DNA of 34,145 nt from an uncultured Eubacteriales bacterium (GTDB taxonomy: Bacteria > Bacillota_I > Bacilli_A > RFN20 > CAG-288), in contig ONBI01000015.1 of assembly GCA_900316035.1 (NCBI GenBank), positions 1 through 34,145 of the forward strand, written 5' to 3'. The translations under genes and the position numbers were made by a program. The notes under the pieces were generated by a model that had not been told where the DNA came from, did no database searches, and saw only the letters and a program-made list of their open reading frames with translations. Every line of letters starts with the position of its first letter. Position 1 is the first letter of the stretch. Positions 7,157 to 15,682 of the stretch are shown piece after piece.

Positions 7157-7204
7157 GCGTGCATAAGAAGAAACAAGGTAGAAAAACGCTTGTTCCGGCA
7201 TTTG

Positions 7205-7220
7205 GTTAGTTTGAGCTAAC
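7205..7220 (+). promoter_or_regulatory. Metal-regulator operator box 1
   Basis: GTTAG-TTTGAG-CTAAC is a perfect inverted repeat with a 6-base spacer. It covers the -35 region of the promoter whose -10 is TATAAT at 7232-7237. It matches in layout the operators of DtxR/MntR-type repressors. Confidence 0.7.
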
Positions 7221-7231
7221 TCGATTCCGTG

Positions 7232-7237
7232 TATAAT
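7232..7237 (+). promoter_or_regulatory. -10 element of the metal-regulator gene
   Basis: A consensus TATAAT lies 64 bases before the start codon. Its -35 region coincides with operator box 1, consistent with repression of transcription initiation. Confidence 0.65.
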
Positions 7238-7270
7238 TATATTACCGCTGATAAAACTGTCAATAAAAAA

Positions 7271-7286
7271 GTTAAATAGTGCTAAC
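7271..7286 (+). promoter_or_regulatory. Metal-regulator operator box 2
   Basis: GTTAA-ATAGTG-CTAAC has the same spacing as box 1 with one mismatch. It lies in the transcribed leader just before the AAAGGAG ribosome binding site. Confidence 0.6.
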
Positions 7287-7301
7287 TAAAGGAGTGAAAC
7301 C

Positions 7302-7691
7302 ATGACCAAAGAAACCAATGAATCCAAAGAAGATTACCTCGAAAGAATCCTGATGCTTCAGGAGGAGACTCACGCTCCGGTCCGAGCGATCGATATCGCC
7401 AATTCGATGGGCTTTTCCAAAGCTTCTGTTTCGATTGCCTTGAAGAAACTGGAAGAGGAAGGCTTTGTCGTTGTCGGCTTAAAGCAATCTCTGAACCTGA
7501 CCGAATCAGGAAGAGAAATCGCATCGAAGATCTACGAGCGCCATAAGGTGATCGGATCCATCTTTATCTCGTTAGGTGTCGATGAAGATACCGCCTACAA
7601 GGATGCCTGCAAGATCGAGCATGACCTTTCCGAAGAGACCTATCAGGCTCTGAAGAAACATTATCTCGAACATAAGCCTCAGGATAAGTAA
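7302..7691 (+). CDS. DtxR/MntR-family metal-dependent transcriptional regulator
   Basis: The 129-residue protein has an N-terminal winged helix (DIANSMGFSKASVSIALKKL, 31-50) and a metal-binding dimerisation domain. It lacks the SH3-like third domain, as MntR does. By alignment with Bacillus subtilis MntR the ligands are Asp11, Glu14, His81, Cys103, Glu106 and His107. Asp11 is MntR-like (DtxR has Met), whereas Cys103 sits where MntR has Glu99 and DtxR/IdeR have Cys102, so the preference between Mn and Fe is unclear. It presumably represses itself through the two boxes at 7205-7220 and 7271-7286. A third box lies before the CDF exporter at 28942. The start is supported by AAAGGAG at 7288-7294. 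I leave the symbol empty because the metal is uncertain; mntR is the closest name. Confidence 0.88.
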   Translation: MTKETNESKEDYLERILMLQEETHAPVRAIDIANSMGFSKASVSIALKKLEEEGFVVVGLKQSLNLTESGREIASKIYERHKVIGSIFISLGVDEDTAYKDACKIEHDLSEETYQALKKHYLEHKPQDK

Positions 7692-7704
7692 GAAAAAAGC
7701 CTTC

Positions 7705-7730
7705 GCCTTAGGGAAACCTAAGGCAATTTT
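7705..7730 (+). terminator. Terminator of the metal-regulator gene
   Basis: GCCTTAGG-GAAA-CCTAAGGC forms a perfect 8-bp stem with a GAAA loop, followed by AATTTT. The T tract is short. Confidence 0.75.
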
Positions 7731-7743
7731 CGTATCAAGAGAA

Positions 7744-7783
7744 AAGGTCAGAAGCAGAAGAGTATTTTTCTGTCTCTGACCTT
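7744..7783. terminator. Bidirectional terminator between the metal regulator and the ABC genes
   Basis: AAGGTCAGA (7744-7752) pairs with TCTGACCTT (7775-7783), and CAGAA (7755-7759) pairs with TTCTG (7768-7772). T-rich tails follow in both directions (GTTTTCAT on plus, TTCTCTTG on minus). It should end the ABC operon arriving from the right. Confidence 0.75.
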
Positions 7784-7803
7784 GTTTTCATATAGCGTAT
7801 TTA

Positions 7804-9636
7804 TCAGTCGAAGGTTTCTCCGCCATCTAAGGAAAACTGGGAATTGTAGAGAGAAGCATAGAAGCCGTTCTGAGCCATCAAAGAATCGTGGGTTCCCTGT
7901 TCAACGATATTGCCGTCTTTCATGACGAGAATCAAATCCGCGTTGCGGATTGTGCTGAGGCGGTGAGCGATGACAAAGGAAGTCTTCCCTTTGGTAAGGC
8001 GGTCCATCGCTTCCTGAATCTTCTCTTCGGTGCGGGTATCGACATTGGAAGTCGCTTCATCGAGGATGAGAAGAGGAGCGCGCTTGAGCATGGCTCTGGC
8101 GATCGTGATGAGCTGTTTCTGACCACCGGAGATAGAAGAGCTGGAAGTGATTTCATAGTCGAGTCCATCGGGAAGAGAACGGACAAAGTGGGTGAGGTGA
8201 GCATCGTGGATAACATTCTTGAAGTCTTCTTCCGTCACATTCGGCGTATTGTAGGCAAGATTTTCACGAAGCGTTCCGTCAAAGACCCAGGTATCCTGAA
8301 GAACCATGGCAAAGATGGAATGGATTTCGGCTCTCGACATATCCTTGATGTCGATGCCGTCGATCTGGATGGAGCCTTTTCCGGTCTCATAGAACCGCAT
8401 CAGCAGATTGACCATTGTCGTCTTTCCGGCACCGGTCGGGCCGACGATAGCGACTTTGCTACCGGGCTTAACAGAAGCGGAGAAGTCATGGATGATTTCT
8501 CTCTTACCGTCATAAGAGAAAGAGACATGATCGAAAGTCACTTCCCCTTTGACTCCTTTACCGTTTTCGCCAAGGAGAAGGAGAGGTTTCTGAGATTCAT
8601 CCGGAAGTTCTTCTTCGGCTAAGAATTCAAAGACACGGGTTCCGGAAGCCGCCGCGGACTGAAGCGAGTTCATCGCCTGAGCAATCTGCGTAAGAGGAGA
8701 CTGATAGAGATTGACATACATCAGGAAGGCAGTGATCGTACCCATCGTGACACCGGCTCCGGCATTCATCAGCAAACCACCGGTGATACAGACCGCTGCA
8801 TAGGAAACATAGGAGAAGAAGGACATGATCGGTTGCATCAGGCCACCGAAGGTTTCGGCTTTGAACATGGCACTGCGTAAGTCTGTGTTTTTCTTATCGA
8901 AATCGGCTTTGGCTCTCTCATCGGCATTGAAGACTTTGAGGATGAGTTGGCCGTTGTAGTTCTCTTCGACTAAGCCGTCGACTTCACCGACAAGCTTCTG
9001 ACGTCTGCGGAATTGCGGAGAAGCAATCTTGAGAATGACGACTAAGGCGATAACCATCAAAGGAAGAAGAGCAAGAGCGACCAAAGCCATCTGCCAGGAA
9101 GTGACAAACATCGCGATGATAGCGGCAAGAAGAGTGAAGACAGAAGAAATCAACATCGAGACGGATTGCTGTAAAGACTGCGAGATCATATCGACATCGT
9201 TGGTAAGGCGGGAGAGGATATCACCGGTCGAGGTTGTATCGAAATAACGTAATGGTAGGTTGTTGACTTTGTGTTCAATCTCGCGGCGGAGTTCCTGAGA
9301 GTAACGCTGGGAAACATCCGCCATGATATAGGAAGTGAGGAAAGAAAGGATAAAAGCAGATCCATAGAGAATCACCAGTTCCCAACCGAAGCGGGTGATT
9401 TCACTCAGCACATCCTCATTGGTAGAGCTATCCTTTCCGAGTTTGGTGATATCGTTAGTGAGATCCTTAAGAACCTGCGGAGAATAGACGGAAAGAAGAA
9501 CCGAGAGGATAATTGCGACCAAAGCCACAATCATCCAGCCGTAATATTTCTTCATCGAAGCGCCGATCTTCGTCCAGCTCTTTTTCAGTTCCCCCTTCTG
9601 GAGTTTGGTCGGCATCGGTCTTCCATGGTTACTCAT
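7804..9636 (-). CDS. ABC exporter half-transporter, catalytically competent subunit
   Basis: This type IV (multidrug/lipid-exporter fold) half-transporter has 610 residues. Its membrane domain has about six helices starting near residue 34, and its ATPase has Walker A GPTGAGKTT (399-407), signature ISGGQ (502-506), Walker B LLILDE with catalytic Glu527, and switch His558 in AHR. It pairs with the subunit encoded just upstream, whose stop overlaps this start by 4 bases (ATGA-type coupling). Together they match heterodimeric exporters such as BmrCD, LmrCD and TM287/288, in which one site is fully catalytic. The substrate is unknown; control by the adjacent MarR regulator suggests drug or toxic-compound efflux. 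Confidence 0.93.
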   Translation of the reverse strand: MSNHGRPMPTKLQKGELKKSWTKIGASMKKYYGWMIVALVAIILSVLLSVYSPQVLKDLTNDITKLGKDSSTNEDVLSEITRFGWELVILYGSAFILSFLTSYIMADVSQRYSQELRREIEHKVNNLPLRYFDTTSTGDILSRLTNDVDMISQSLQQSVSMLISSVFTLLAAIIAMFVTSWQMALVALALLPLMVIALVVILKIASPQFRRRQKLVGEVDGLVEENYNGQLILKVFNADERAKADFDKKNTDLRSAMFKAETFGGLMQPIMSFFSYVSYAAVCITGGLLMNAGAGVTMGTITAFLMYVNLYQSPLTQIAQAMNSLQSAAASGTRVFEFLAEEELPDESQKPLLLLGENGKGVKGEVTFDHVSFSYDGKREIIHDFSASVKPGSKVAIVGPTGAGKTTMVNLLMRFYETGKGSIQIDGIDIKDMSRAEIHSIFAMVLQDTWVFDGTLRENLAYNTPNVTEEDFKNVIHDAHLTHFVRSLPDGLDYEITSSSSISGGQKQLITIARAMLKRAPLLILDEATSNVDTRTEEKIQEAMDRLTKGKTSFVIAHRLSTIRNADLILVMKDGNIVEQGTHDSLMAQNGFYASLYNSQFSLDGGETFD

Positions 9637-11528
9637 AAGCCCAATTCCTCCTTCGAAAGCTGAGACAAGGCGATATCACGATACGTCGGGCAATTCGCTA
9701 AAAGCTCTTTGTGCGTTCCGTATCCGACCATCTTGCCTTCGCTTAAAACGACGATATGATCGGCATCCATAATGGTTCCGATACGCTGGGCGACGATAAC
9801 CTTCGTCGCATCCGTAAACTGCTCTTTCAGATTCTGACGGACTTTGGCATCGGTCTTGAAGTCAAGAGCCGAGAAAGAGTCATCGAAGAGGAGAATCTGT
9901 GGGTTCTCTGCGACCGCTCTTGCGATACATAGGCGCTGTCTCTGACCGCCGGAGACGTTAGTTCCACCGGCAGCAATGGGAGCATCATACTTCTCCGGCA
10001 TCTGCTGAATGAAGGAATCGGCTTCCGCAATCTTCGCGGCTTTCTCGATTCTTTCTTCCGGCATCGAAGGATCGGAGAAAGCGATGTTGGATTTGACCGT
10101 GCCCGTGAAAAGATTTCCTTTCTGCGGAACATAACCGATCAAGGAATGAAGAGTCTTCTGCTTGAGGTCTTTGACATCGACCCCGTTGACTAAGACTTCT
10201 CCGCCGGTAGCATCGTAAAGGCGGTCGATGAGGTTGACAATCGTCGTTTTACCCGATCCTGTTTCACCGATAATAGCCAGCGTTTCTCCTTTGTTTGCTT
10301 TAAAGGAGATATTGCTGACCACATCGTTATCGCCATCCGGATAACGGAAAGAAACATTCTTGAACTCGACACTTCCCGGTTCGGTCTGCTCTTTTTCCTG
10401 TTCCGGATCGTGGATGGAGGTAGTGGAATCAAGAACCTGATTGATACGTTTGGCCGAGACCTGCGCACGGGGAATCATGAAGAACATCATCAGAATCATC
10501 ATGAAGGCCATCATGATCTGGGTCGAAAGCATCATCATCGAAAGGACCTGCGAATAATCAGTCTTGCCATCCGCAATAAGATACGAACCGATCCAGTAAA
10601 CAAGAAGAGAGACGATATTCATGATGATGGTGATATAAGGGGAGAGAAGAGCCATCGCACGGGAAGTGAAAAGCTGGGTATTCGTCAAATCGTCGTTGGT
10701 CTTCTTGAACTTCTTTTCCTGATAATCTTCGGCATTATAGGCATGGACAACGCGGATACCCTGGATGTTCTCTCTGGTGATACCGTTGACGCGGTCGATG
10801 AGTTTCTGTGCCTTGGTGAATTTCGGCATGACGAGAACCATCATCAGAACAAGGCCGATAACAAGCAGTACAATACCGACAAGAGTCGGAATCATCAGAT
10901 TCCAGGATACGGATTGAATCTTGCATATTGCCCAGATTGCCGTAATCGGAGCAGCGAAGAACATACGGAGAATCAATAAGATTCCCATCTGATACATCTG
11001 GACATCGTTGGTAGTACGGGTGATAAGAGAAGCAGTAGAGAAATGATTGATTTCGGCTGAAGAGAAATCTGTCACCTTATCGTTTAAAGCTTTACGGACG
11101 TTGGTAGCGACATCGGCAGAGACGGCAGAAGCTAATAACGAGATGATGGTCTGGCAGCCAACCATACCGGCGGCAATCGCAATCATGATTCCACCATTGA
11201 ACCAGATATCGCCGGTGGTGGCATTCGCGATGGATTCCACCATCGATAAGCTTTCCGCCGGTGCTCCGCTTGCCTTCATCATCGTGACCACTTGGTCCCA
11301 AGGGAAAGGATCGGTTTTCGCAAGCATCGGATAAACGGAGCTCTGACCGAGAAGAGCAAAGAGATCTGCTGGATTGTTGTGATAGTTGAGATACTGAATC
11401 GCTTTGGTGATGTTAGAAATATAGTCCATCAAGGTCATTGTGCAGTAAACCTGAACGATGGTAAGACCTAAGACCAAAACAATGAAGAACCAATCTTTTT
11501 TGGAAAGATAACGCATCAATTTAAACAT
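9633..11528 (-). CDS. ABC exporter half-transporter, degenerate-site subunit
   Basis: This 631-residue half-transporter is the partner of the ABC gene that follows it. The first helix (about 13-34) is followed by a large external segment (about 35-125) before helix 2, typical of the BmrC/LmrC-like partner. Its ATPase has Walker A GETGSGKTT (421-429) and signature VSGGQ (525-529). Walker B reads LLFDD, with Asp550 in place of the catalytic Glu. The switch His is Gln581 (AQR). Both changes are the known marks of the degenerate ATP site in heterodimeric exporters, so they are expected and not a defect. Its start lies inside the end of marR (8-base overlap), so the three genes form one operon. 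Confidence 0.93.
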   Translation of the reverse strand: MFKLMRYLSKKDWFFIVLVLGLTIVQVYCTMTLMDYISNITKAIQYLNYHNNPADLFALLGQSSVYPMLAKTDPFPWDQVVTMMKASGAPAESLSMVESIANATTGDIWFNGGIMIAIAAGMVGCQTIISLLASAVSADVATNVRKALNDKVTDFSSAEINHFSTASLITRTTNDVQMYQMGILLILRMFFAAPITAIWAICKIQSVSWNLMIPTLVGIVLLVIGLVLMMVLVMPKFTKAQKLIDRVNGITRENIQGIRVVHAYNAEDYQEKKFKKTNDDLTNTQLFTSRAMALLSPYITIIMNIVSLLVYWIGSYLIADGKTDYSQVLSMMMLSTQIMMAFMMILMMFFMIPRAQVSAKRINQVLDSTTSIHDPEQEKEQTEPGSVEFKNVSFRYPDGDNDVVSNISFKANKGETLAIIGETGSGKTTIVNLIDRLYDATGGEVLVNGVDVKDLKQKTLHSLIGYVPQKGNLFTGTVKSNIAFSDPSMPEERIEKAAKIAEADSFIQQMPEKYDAPIAAGGTNVSGGQRQRLCIARAVAENPQILLFDDSFSALDFKTDAKVRQNLKEQFTDATKVIVAQRIGTIMDADHIVVLSEGKMVGYGTHKELLANCPTYRDIALSQLSKEELGL

Positions 11529-12012
11529 TTTCGTCTTCCTCCTTTCCGTTTAGCGTCTGCATGACATGGATGCAGGCTTTGGCTATCTGCTCCGCTTCGT
11601 CTAAAAAGATATTCAACTTCTCGACTCCGATTTCCCGAATCAGGAGAATTTGCTGTTCCTGGATTACTTGCCTGATCTTCTCCATCTTCTTTTTTCCTTT
11701 CGGAGTCAGTAACACAAGGACTTTACGGTGATCCTTTTCTTCTTTTTTTCGCTCTACCAAACCATCCTTTTCAAGATGTTTCAAAGCATTGGCAATTCTT
11801 CCGGTTCCGACCTGAGTCAATTTAGACAGTTCTCCGGAGAGAAGCCCTTCCGGATGAAGGAAGAGTTGGAAGAGAATGCCTCGTTCTCCTTCAGCAAGAG
11901 TATCAATGGTTTCCGCGGAATGGCATTTCTTGAATTCCATCATCAGGTTCAGGGTGCGGTTCAAGACGGCTTTTTCCTGTTCGGTAAGCTTTTCTTTGTT
12001 CTCTTGTTCCAT
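11521..12012 (-). CDS. MarR-family repressor of the ABC exporter operon
   Basis: The 163-residue MarR-type winged-helix protein has its DNA-binding part at about 48-110. GLLSGELSKLTQVGTGRIAN is helices 3-4, and LVERKKEEKDHRKVLVLLT is the wing with the family's D-x-R motif (DHR). Terminal helices form the dimer interface. It is the first gene of an operon with two ABC half-transporters. GGAGG precedes the ATG by 7 bases. The promoter carries two identical palindromes that are very probably its own operators, so it likely represses the exporter and is released by a ligand, perhaps an exported compound. Confidence 0.92.
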   Translation of the reverse strand: MEQENKEKLTEQEKAVLNRTLNLMMEFKKCHSAETIDTLAEGERGILFQLFLHPEGLLSGELSKLTQVGTGRIANALKHLEKDGLVERKKEEKDHRKVLVLLTPKGKKKMEKIRQVIQEQQILLIREIGVEKLNIFLDEAEQIAKACIHVMQTLNGKEEDENV

Positions 12013-12029
12013 ATACGCCTCCTATTTTT

Positions 12030-12044
12030 TCTCACATTGTGAGA
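12030..12044 (-). promoter_or_regulatory. MarR operator, downstream copy
   Basis: TCTCACA-T-TGTGAGA is a perfect palindrome about 18 bases downstream of the -10 box and 5-6 bases before the ribosome binding site, so it lies in the transcribed leader. It sits within a 27-base identical direct repeat (12025-12051 and 12095-12121). Confidence 0.85.
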
Positions 12045-12062
12045 TATTTTTTCGTGACCACA

Positions 12063-12091
12063 ACTATAGGTTCCACAAAGAGGAATGTCAA
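12063..12091 (-). promoter_or_regulatory. Sigma-A promoter of the marR-ABC operon
   Basis: On the minus strand TTGACA (12091-12086), 17 bases, TATAGT (12068-12063) is a near-consensus promoter. It is bracketed by the two MarR palindromes. Confidence 0.93.
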
Positions 12092-12099
12092 TACTTTTT

Positions 12100-12114
12100 T
12101 CTCACATTGTGAGA
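12100..12114 (-). promoter_or_regulatory. MarR operator, upstream copy
   Basis: This is an exact second copy of TCTCACA-T-TGTGAGA, 8 bases upstream of the -35 box and 70 bases from the other copy. Confidence 0.85.
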
Positions 12115-12131
12115 TATTTTTAACAAAAGAG

Positions 12132-12163
12132 AAAAAGAGCTCTGCTCCGAAGAACAAAGCTCC
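12132..12163 (-). terminator. Intrinsic terminator of trkH
   Basis: On the minus strand GGAGCTTTGTTC-TTCG-GAGCAGAGCTCT makes a 12-bp stem including wobbles, capped by a UUCG tetraloop, then TTTTT. It lies directly after the trkH stop. Confidence 0.9.
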
Positions 12164-12169
12164 TGCTTT

Positions 12170-14002
12170 CTACTTGTTGGTATCCGAACCGGAATTGGTC
12201 CAGGTATTGGCTTCTTTCATCGCTTCTTTCATCTTATCCGGATCATAGATGTGCTTGCGGTTACGGAAGTAACGGATCAGCTTTCCGCCTAAGGTGAAGT
12301 AGATGAAGATCTCCAGACGTCCTAACATCATACCGATCATCTCAATCCAGAGAAGACCAGGATACGCTAAGGAATTGGCATAACTGGTGATACCGCACCC
12401 TAAGCCGACGGTACCGACACAGGAAGTGAATTCAAACCAGCAGTCCATCCAGGTGAACGGTGTTCCTGTACCATCTCCACGGGGAATCGCATAGCCATAC
12501 GTGATTGCCGACATCAAGGTCGTACCTAATAAGACAATCGCCATATAGACACCGATAAATGTTTCCGCTTCGGTGATTTCTCCCTGCTCGACTTTGACTT
12601 TCTTACCGAATTTATAAGTCGAATAAACATGATATTCTTCCGGTTTTCCGATGGCTTTCCGTAAACGCCAATGGATATCCATGAAGAGAAGAGCGATACG
12701 GCTCTGCTTGATACCACCGGTGGTAGACCCGTTCTGCATACCGACACACATCATAAGTCCTAACAAGAAGAGAAGATAGGTTGGGAACTTGACTAAGCTT
12801 CCGCTCGCATATCCGCTTGCCGCTTCTAAAGGAGTGATAGAAGACGATAAGTTAGTGAAGCCATACAAACCAGTGGAAGAGACCGCATGGGCCTGATAAG
12901 AATCGACTGCCTGGAAGCCGGCAGTGGATAAACCGGAAAGCATCTCGAAAGTTCCATAACGGAAACCGGCGGCGATATTGCCTCCGTAATACTGCGTCAT
13001 ACCGACAATCATGAACGGCCAGACAAATAAGAGAACGGCAAAGAAGACAAGGTATTCGAAATGGCGCAGGACTTTGAACTTACCACGGAGCAAAGAGTAA
13101 TGAATGACGAAGTTCGTACCGCCTAAAATCATCAACAATTCGGTGATGCACTCTACCATGACTCCCCGCCATTCGCCGTTAATAGAAGCTTCCGCGGCCA
13201 AGGAGTTGATGTTGTTGATCTTAGTGGAAAAGCCACCGGTAGCAACCGCCGTCATCGCATGGCAGACCGCATCGAAAGGTTTGACACCGACCGCGATATA
13301 AAGAACCGAGCCGAGGATGATATAGCCGATATATAAGGAGAAGATGAGACGGGCGGATTTGACTAGGTTCGGAAGCAAGGAATCGTTATGGCCTTCCAGA
13401 AGATAAAGATTGAGGCCGGAGCGTTCCGAAATAGCGCTCGAGACAATAAGGACCAAACCGATACCGCCGACAAATTCCGTAAGAGCTCTATGGAAGAAGA
13501 GCATATGGGAAACTACTTCAGTCGTTCCATCGCTGAGGGTTTTCACTTCTTTGCCCCAGTTCATGATGGTTAAACCGGCCGAAGTATAACCGGAAGTCGA
13601 TTCGAAGAAAGCCTGGGTGAAGTTATAGCCGTAGAAGAAGAAGGGAATCGCCGAGAAGATAATGACCAATAACCAGACACCGATGACAAGAATGAAGTCT
13701 TCGATATCATTGAGTTTCCCTTGTTTCCTACGGAAGATGAGAAGCGAGAGGAATACACCGCTAAGAAGAGCAAACAGACCGGGGACAAGGAAAGCAGGGG
13801 ACATATCTCTTTCTTCCGGATAGAAGATCAGCATGACCAAAGGAAGCAGGACCAAGATACCGATAACAAATAAGAAGATGCCGAAATAACCGAGGACGAG
13901 TTTCCATCCACGGATTGCATTATCTTCGTTGAGCGCGGTGTTCATCTGCATCGTCTCCATGAACTTGGTACCGCGATTCACTCTCCGATTCGGATCTTTC
14001 AT
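12170..14002 (-). CDS. trkH: Potassium uptake channel subunit TrkH/KtrB
   Basis: This integral membrane K+ (or Na+/K+) translocation subunit belongs to the SKT superfamily. Four pore-loop filters are visible: TSGYTSAG (136-143), ATGGFST (254-260), LSGLSTAGF (355-363) and SCVGTVGLGCG (527-537). The intramembrane gate stretch NGSTTGGIKQ (424-433) is also present. The 610-residue length is longer than usual for TrkH or KtrB (about 450-500). The extra length is a hydrophilic N-terminus (1-32) and extended loops. It is the last gene of an operon with two TrkA-type regulators, 10 bases after the tandem trkA stop. GAGGAG precedes the ATG by 7 bases. Confidence 0.93.
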   Translation of the reverse strand: MKDPNRRVNRGTKFMETMQMNTALNEDNAIRGWKLVLGYFGIFLFVIGILVLLPLVMLIFYPEERDMSPAFLVPGLFALLSGVFLSLLIFRRKQGKLNDIEDFILVIGVWLLVIIFSAIPFFFYGYNFTQAFFESTSGYTSAGLTIMNWGKEVKTLSDGTTEVVSHMLFFHRALTEFVGGIGLVLIVSSAISERSGLNLYLLEGHNDSLLPNLVKSARLIFSLYIGYIILGSVLYIAVGVKPFDAVCHAMTAVATGGFSTKINNINSLAAEASINGEWRGVMVECITELLMILGGTNFVIHYSLLRGKFKVLRHFEYLVFFAVLLFVWPFMIVGMTQYYGGNIAAGFRYGTFEMLSGLSTAGFQAVDSYQAHAVSSTGLYGFTNLSSSITPLEAASGYASGSLVKFPTYLLFLLGLMMCVGMQNGSTTGGIKQSRIALLFMDIHWRLRKAIGKPEEYHVYSTYKFGKKVKVEQGEITEAETFIGVYMAIVLLGTTLMSAITYGYAIPRGDGTGTPFTWMDCWFEFTSCVGTVGLGCGITSYANSLAYPGLLWIEMIGMMLGRLEIFIYFTLGGKLIRYFRNRKHIYDPDKMKEAMKEANTWTNSGSDTNK

Positions 14003-14012
14003 GACACACTCC

Positions 14013-15674
14013 TCACTTAGAGTTCTTCTTCATTGAAGAAGTCGATTGCACCGAAGAAGTTTTTGTGACTTTCTTCTCCGCTTTGACATTTTCCTTCTCC
14101 TTGGAATTATCCGCAGAAGAAGGTATTGCCGTCGAAGTCTCCGGTGTAATCTTCAAAGACGGGAAAGAAGCCGAACGGGCAGGCTTTGCTTCTTTCGACG
14201 GAAGCTCCGAAGCCGGACGTTTCCCGGTCTTGATGAACTCAATCAAATCGCTCTGATCTTCGGGAGCAGAAGCGAGAATGATACGGTCGTTGTTCTGGAA
14301 TACGGAATCGCCGCGAGGGATGATGACATCCGGATCACGGAAGATACAGGCGATGGAACCGGTATGCGGAAGATTGATATCTTTCAAAGATTTTCCACAG
14401 CAAGGAAAGTCCTCATTGATGAGGATTTCGGTAATAACCAGCTTATCGTTCTCCAGAGAAAGTGTAGAGAAGATAGAATCGACATCGCTTTCGCCTTTGA
14501 TACGGTCCTTCAATAAATAGGAAGCCGAAATCGGGGAATCGATTCCGAGACGGGAGAAGATAGCAACGTTGTTCGGGTTATTGACCGTGCAGATAGCTTT
14601 CTTGATATGGAAAAGCTCTTTGGCGATCATGCAGGTGACAAAATTATCGGCATCGCGATCGGAGAGAGAAACGACCAAATCAAAATCGGTGACATCCGCT
14701 TTCTCAAACGAATAGATCTTGGTCGGATCGCTCACTAAGATATTGACGCCATAGTGTTCACTCATGCGCTCAACGGTCTGAAGATCATCGTTGATGATGA
14801 CGATATGGTTATTCCGTTTCTTCAGGAAGGCGCCTAACACGTAATCCGCTTCCGTCTTACCGCCGCAGAGAAGGATGTTTTTATCGTTGCGGAGAGAGAC
14901 AAAGTTCTCACGCTTTTTATCTTCTTTTCGTTTCTGCCAGAAATGTTTCCAGCGATAAGCAAGATCCTTCTTTACCGCAGGCTGAGGATCGCTTGCTTCC
15001 TTCTCCTCCAAATCCGGTCCGAACTTCAGGAAGGCAAGAAGCGATTCCTTAGCTTCCGGAGTCGAAGTCATAACCAGATGATCGTCTTCTTCAATCACCG
15101 TGTTGCCGTGCGGGAGGATGACTTCCGGATCACGGAAGATGCAGGTGATAGAGCCGGTCTTCGGTAAGGAAAGAGCCATAAGGGTTTTCCCACAGCAGGC
15201 AAAATCCGGAAGAATTTTCACTTCCGTGATGACGATCTTCTCATCTTCCAAAAGGAAGGTCTTCGTCAAAGAACCGACATCGGATTCGCCTTCGATTCTC
15301 TCGGCCAGTAAATACGAAGCCGAAATCGGGGAATCGACGCCCATCTTTTCAAAGTTAGCGACGTTCGTCGGGTTATTGACGGTGCAGATAGCTTTTTTGA
15401 TATGGAAAAGATCCTTGGCAATCTTGCAGATGACGAAATTATCGGCATCGGAATCCGTCAAGGCGACGACAAGATCGAACCCATCGACATGGGCAAGCTC
15501 AAAAGAATAGATCTTGGTCGGATCCATCGGCGTTGCCACGATACCGTATTTTGCGGAAAGAGACGCAAGGGTGTTCTCATCCTTGTTCATGACAACGACT
15601 CGGTTACCGAGCTGTCTGAACGAGTCAAGAACGTAATCAGCTTCGAGTGTTCCTCCGCAGACGAGAATGTTCAT
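14013..15674 (-). CDS. trkA: TrkA-type regulatory protein with two tandem RCK units
   Basis: This cytosolic regulator assembles as a ring on TrkH and gates it in response to nucleotides. The 553 residues contain two closely similar units (about 1-220 and 265-484). Each has a Rossmann-like TrkA-N part and a TrkA-C part, followed by a Ser/Lys/Pro-rich disordered tail (485-553). The similarity is high enough to see at DNA level. The glycine motif is altered in both units (CGGTLEADYVL, CGGKTEADYVL) compared with the usual GxGxxG, so dinucleotide binding may be changed or lost. TrkA of Escherichia coli also has two units, but those are much less alike. It lies 8 bases after the short TrkA-N gene and 10 bases before trkH. 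Confidence 0.9.
   Translation of the reverse strand: MNILVCGGTLEADYVLDSFRQLGNRVVVMNKDENTLASLSAKYGIVATPMDPTKIYSFELAHVDGFDLVVALTDSDADNFVICKIAKDLFHIKKAICTVNNPTNVANFEKMGVDSPISASYLLAERIEGESDVGSLTKTFLLEDEKIVITEVKILPDFACCGKTLMALSLPKTGSITCIFRDPEVILPHGNTVIEEDDHLVMTSTPEAKESLLAFLKFGPDLEEKEASDPQPAVKKDLAYRWKHFWQKRKEDKKRENFVSLRNDKNILLCGGKTEADYVLGAFLKKRNNHIVIINDDLQTVERMSEHYGVNILVSDPTKIYSFEKADVTDFDLVVSLSDRDADNFVTCMIAKELFHIKKAICTVNNPNNVAIFSRLGIDSPISASYLLKDRIKGESDVDSIFSTLSLENDKLVITEILINEDFPCCGKSLKDINLPHTGSIACIFRDPDVIIPRGDSVFQNNDRIILASAPEDQSDLIEFIKTGKRPASELPSKEAKPARSASFPSLKITPETSTAIPSSADNSKEKENVKAEKKVTKTSSVQSTSSMKKNSK
14210..15674 (-). repeat. Internal tandem duplication within trkA
   Basis: The coding segment starting near 15674 is repeated 792 bases downstream, starting near 14882. 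Both copies encode DPTKIYSFE, DADNFV, FHIKKAICTVNNP and GxDSPISASYLL in the same order and spacing. The DNA is also alike, for example the ATATGGAAAAG stretches near 15400 and 14608. Confidence 0.85.
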
Positions 15675-15682
15675 ACTCTCGC

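Noticed and set aside
7021-7301. yybP-ykoY manganese riboswitch before the metal regulator
   Set aside because: The hairpins at 7040-7156 lie upstream of the probable promoter and lack the conserved loops of that riboswitch.
10410-10979. Long plus-strand frame rich in His/Asp/Asn within the ABC region
   Set aside because: It is antisense to the well-supported ABC gene, lacks a ribosome binding site, and its composition is that of a reverse-strand shadow.
9633-11528. Inactivated ABC ATPase, because of LLFDD and AQR
   Set aside because: Glu-to-Asp in Walker B and His-to-Gln in the switch are normal for one subunit of heterodimeric exporters.
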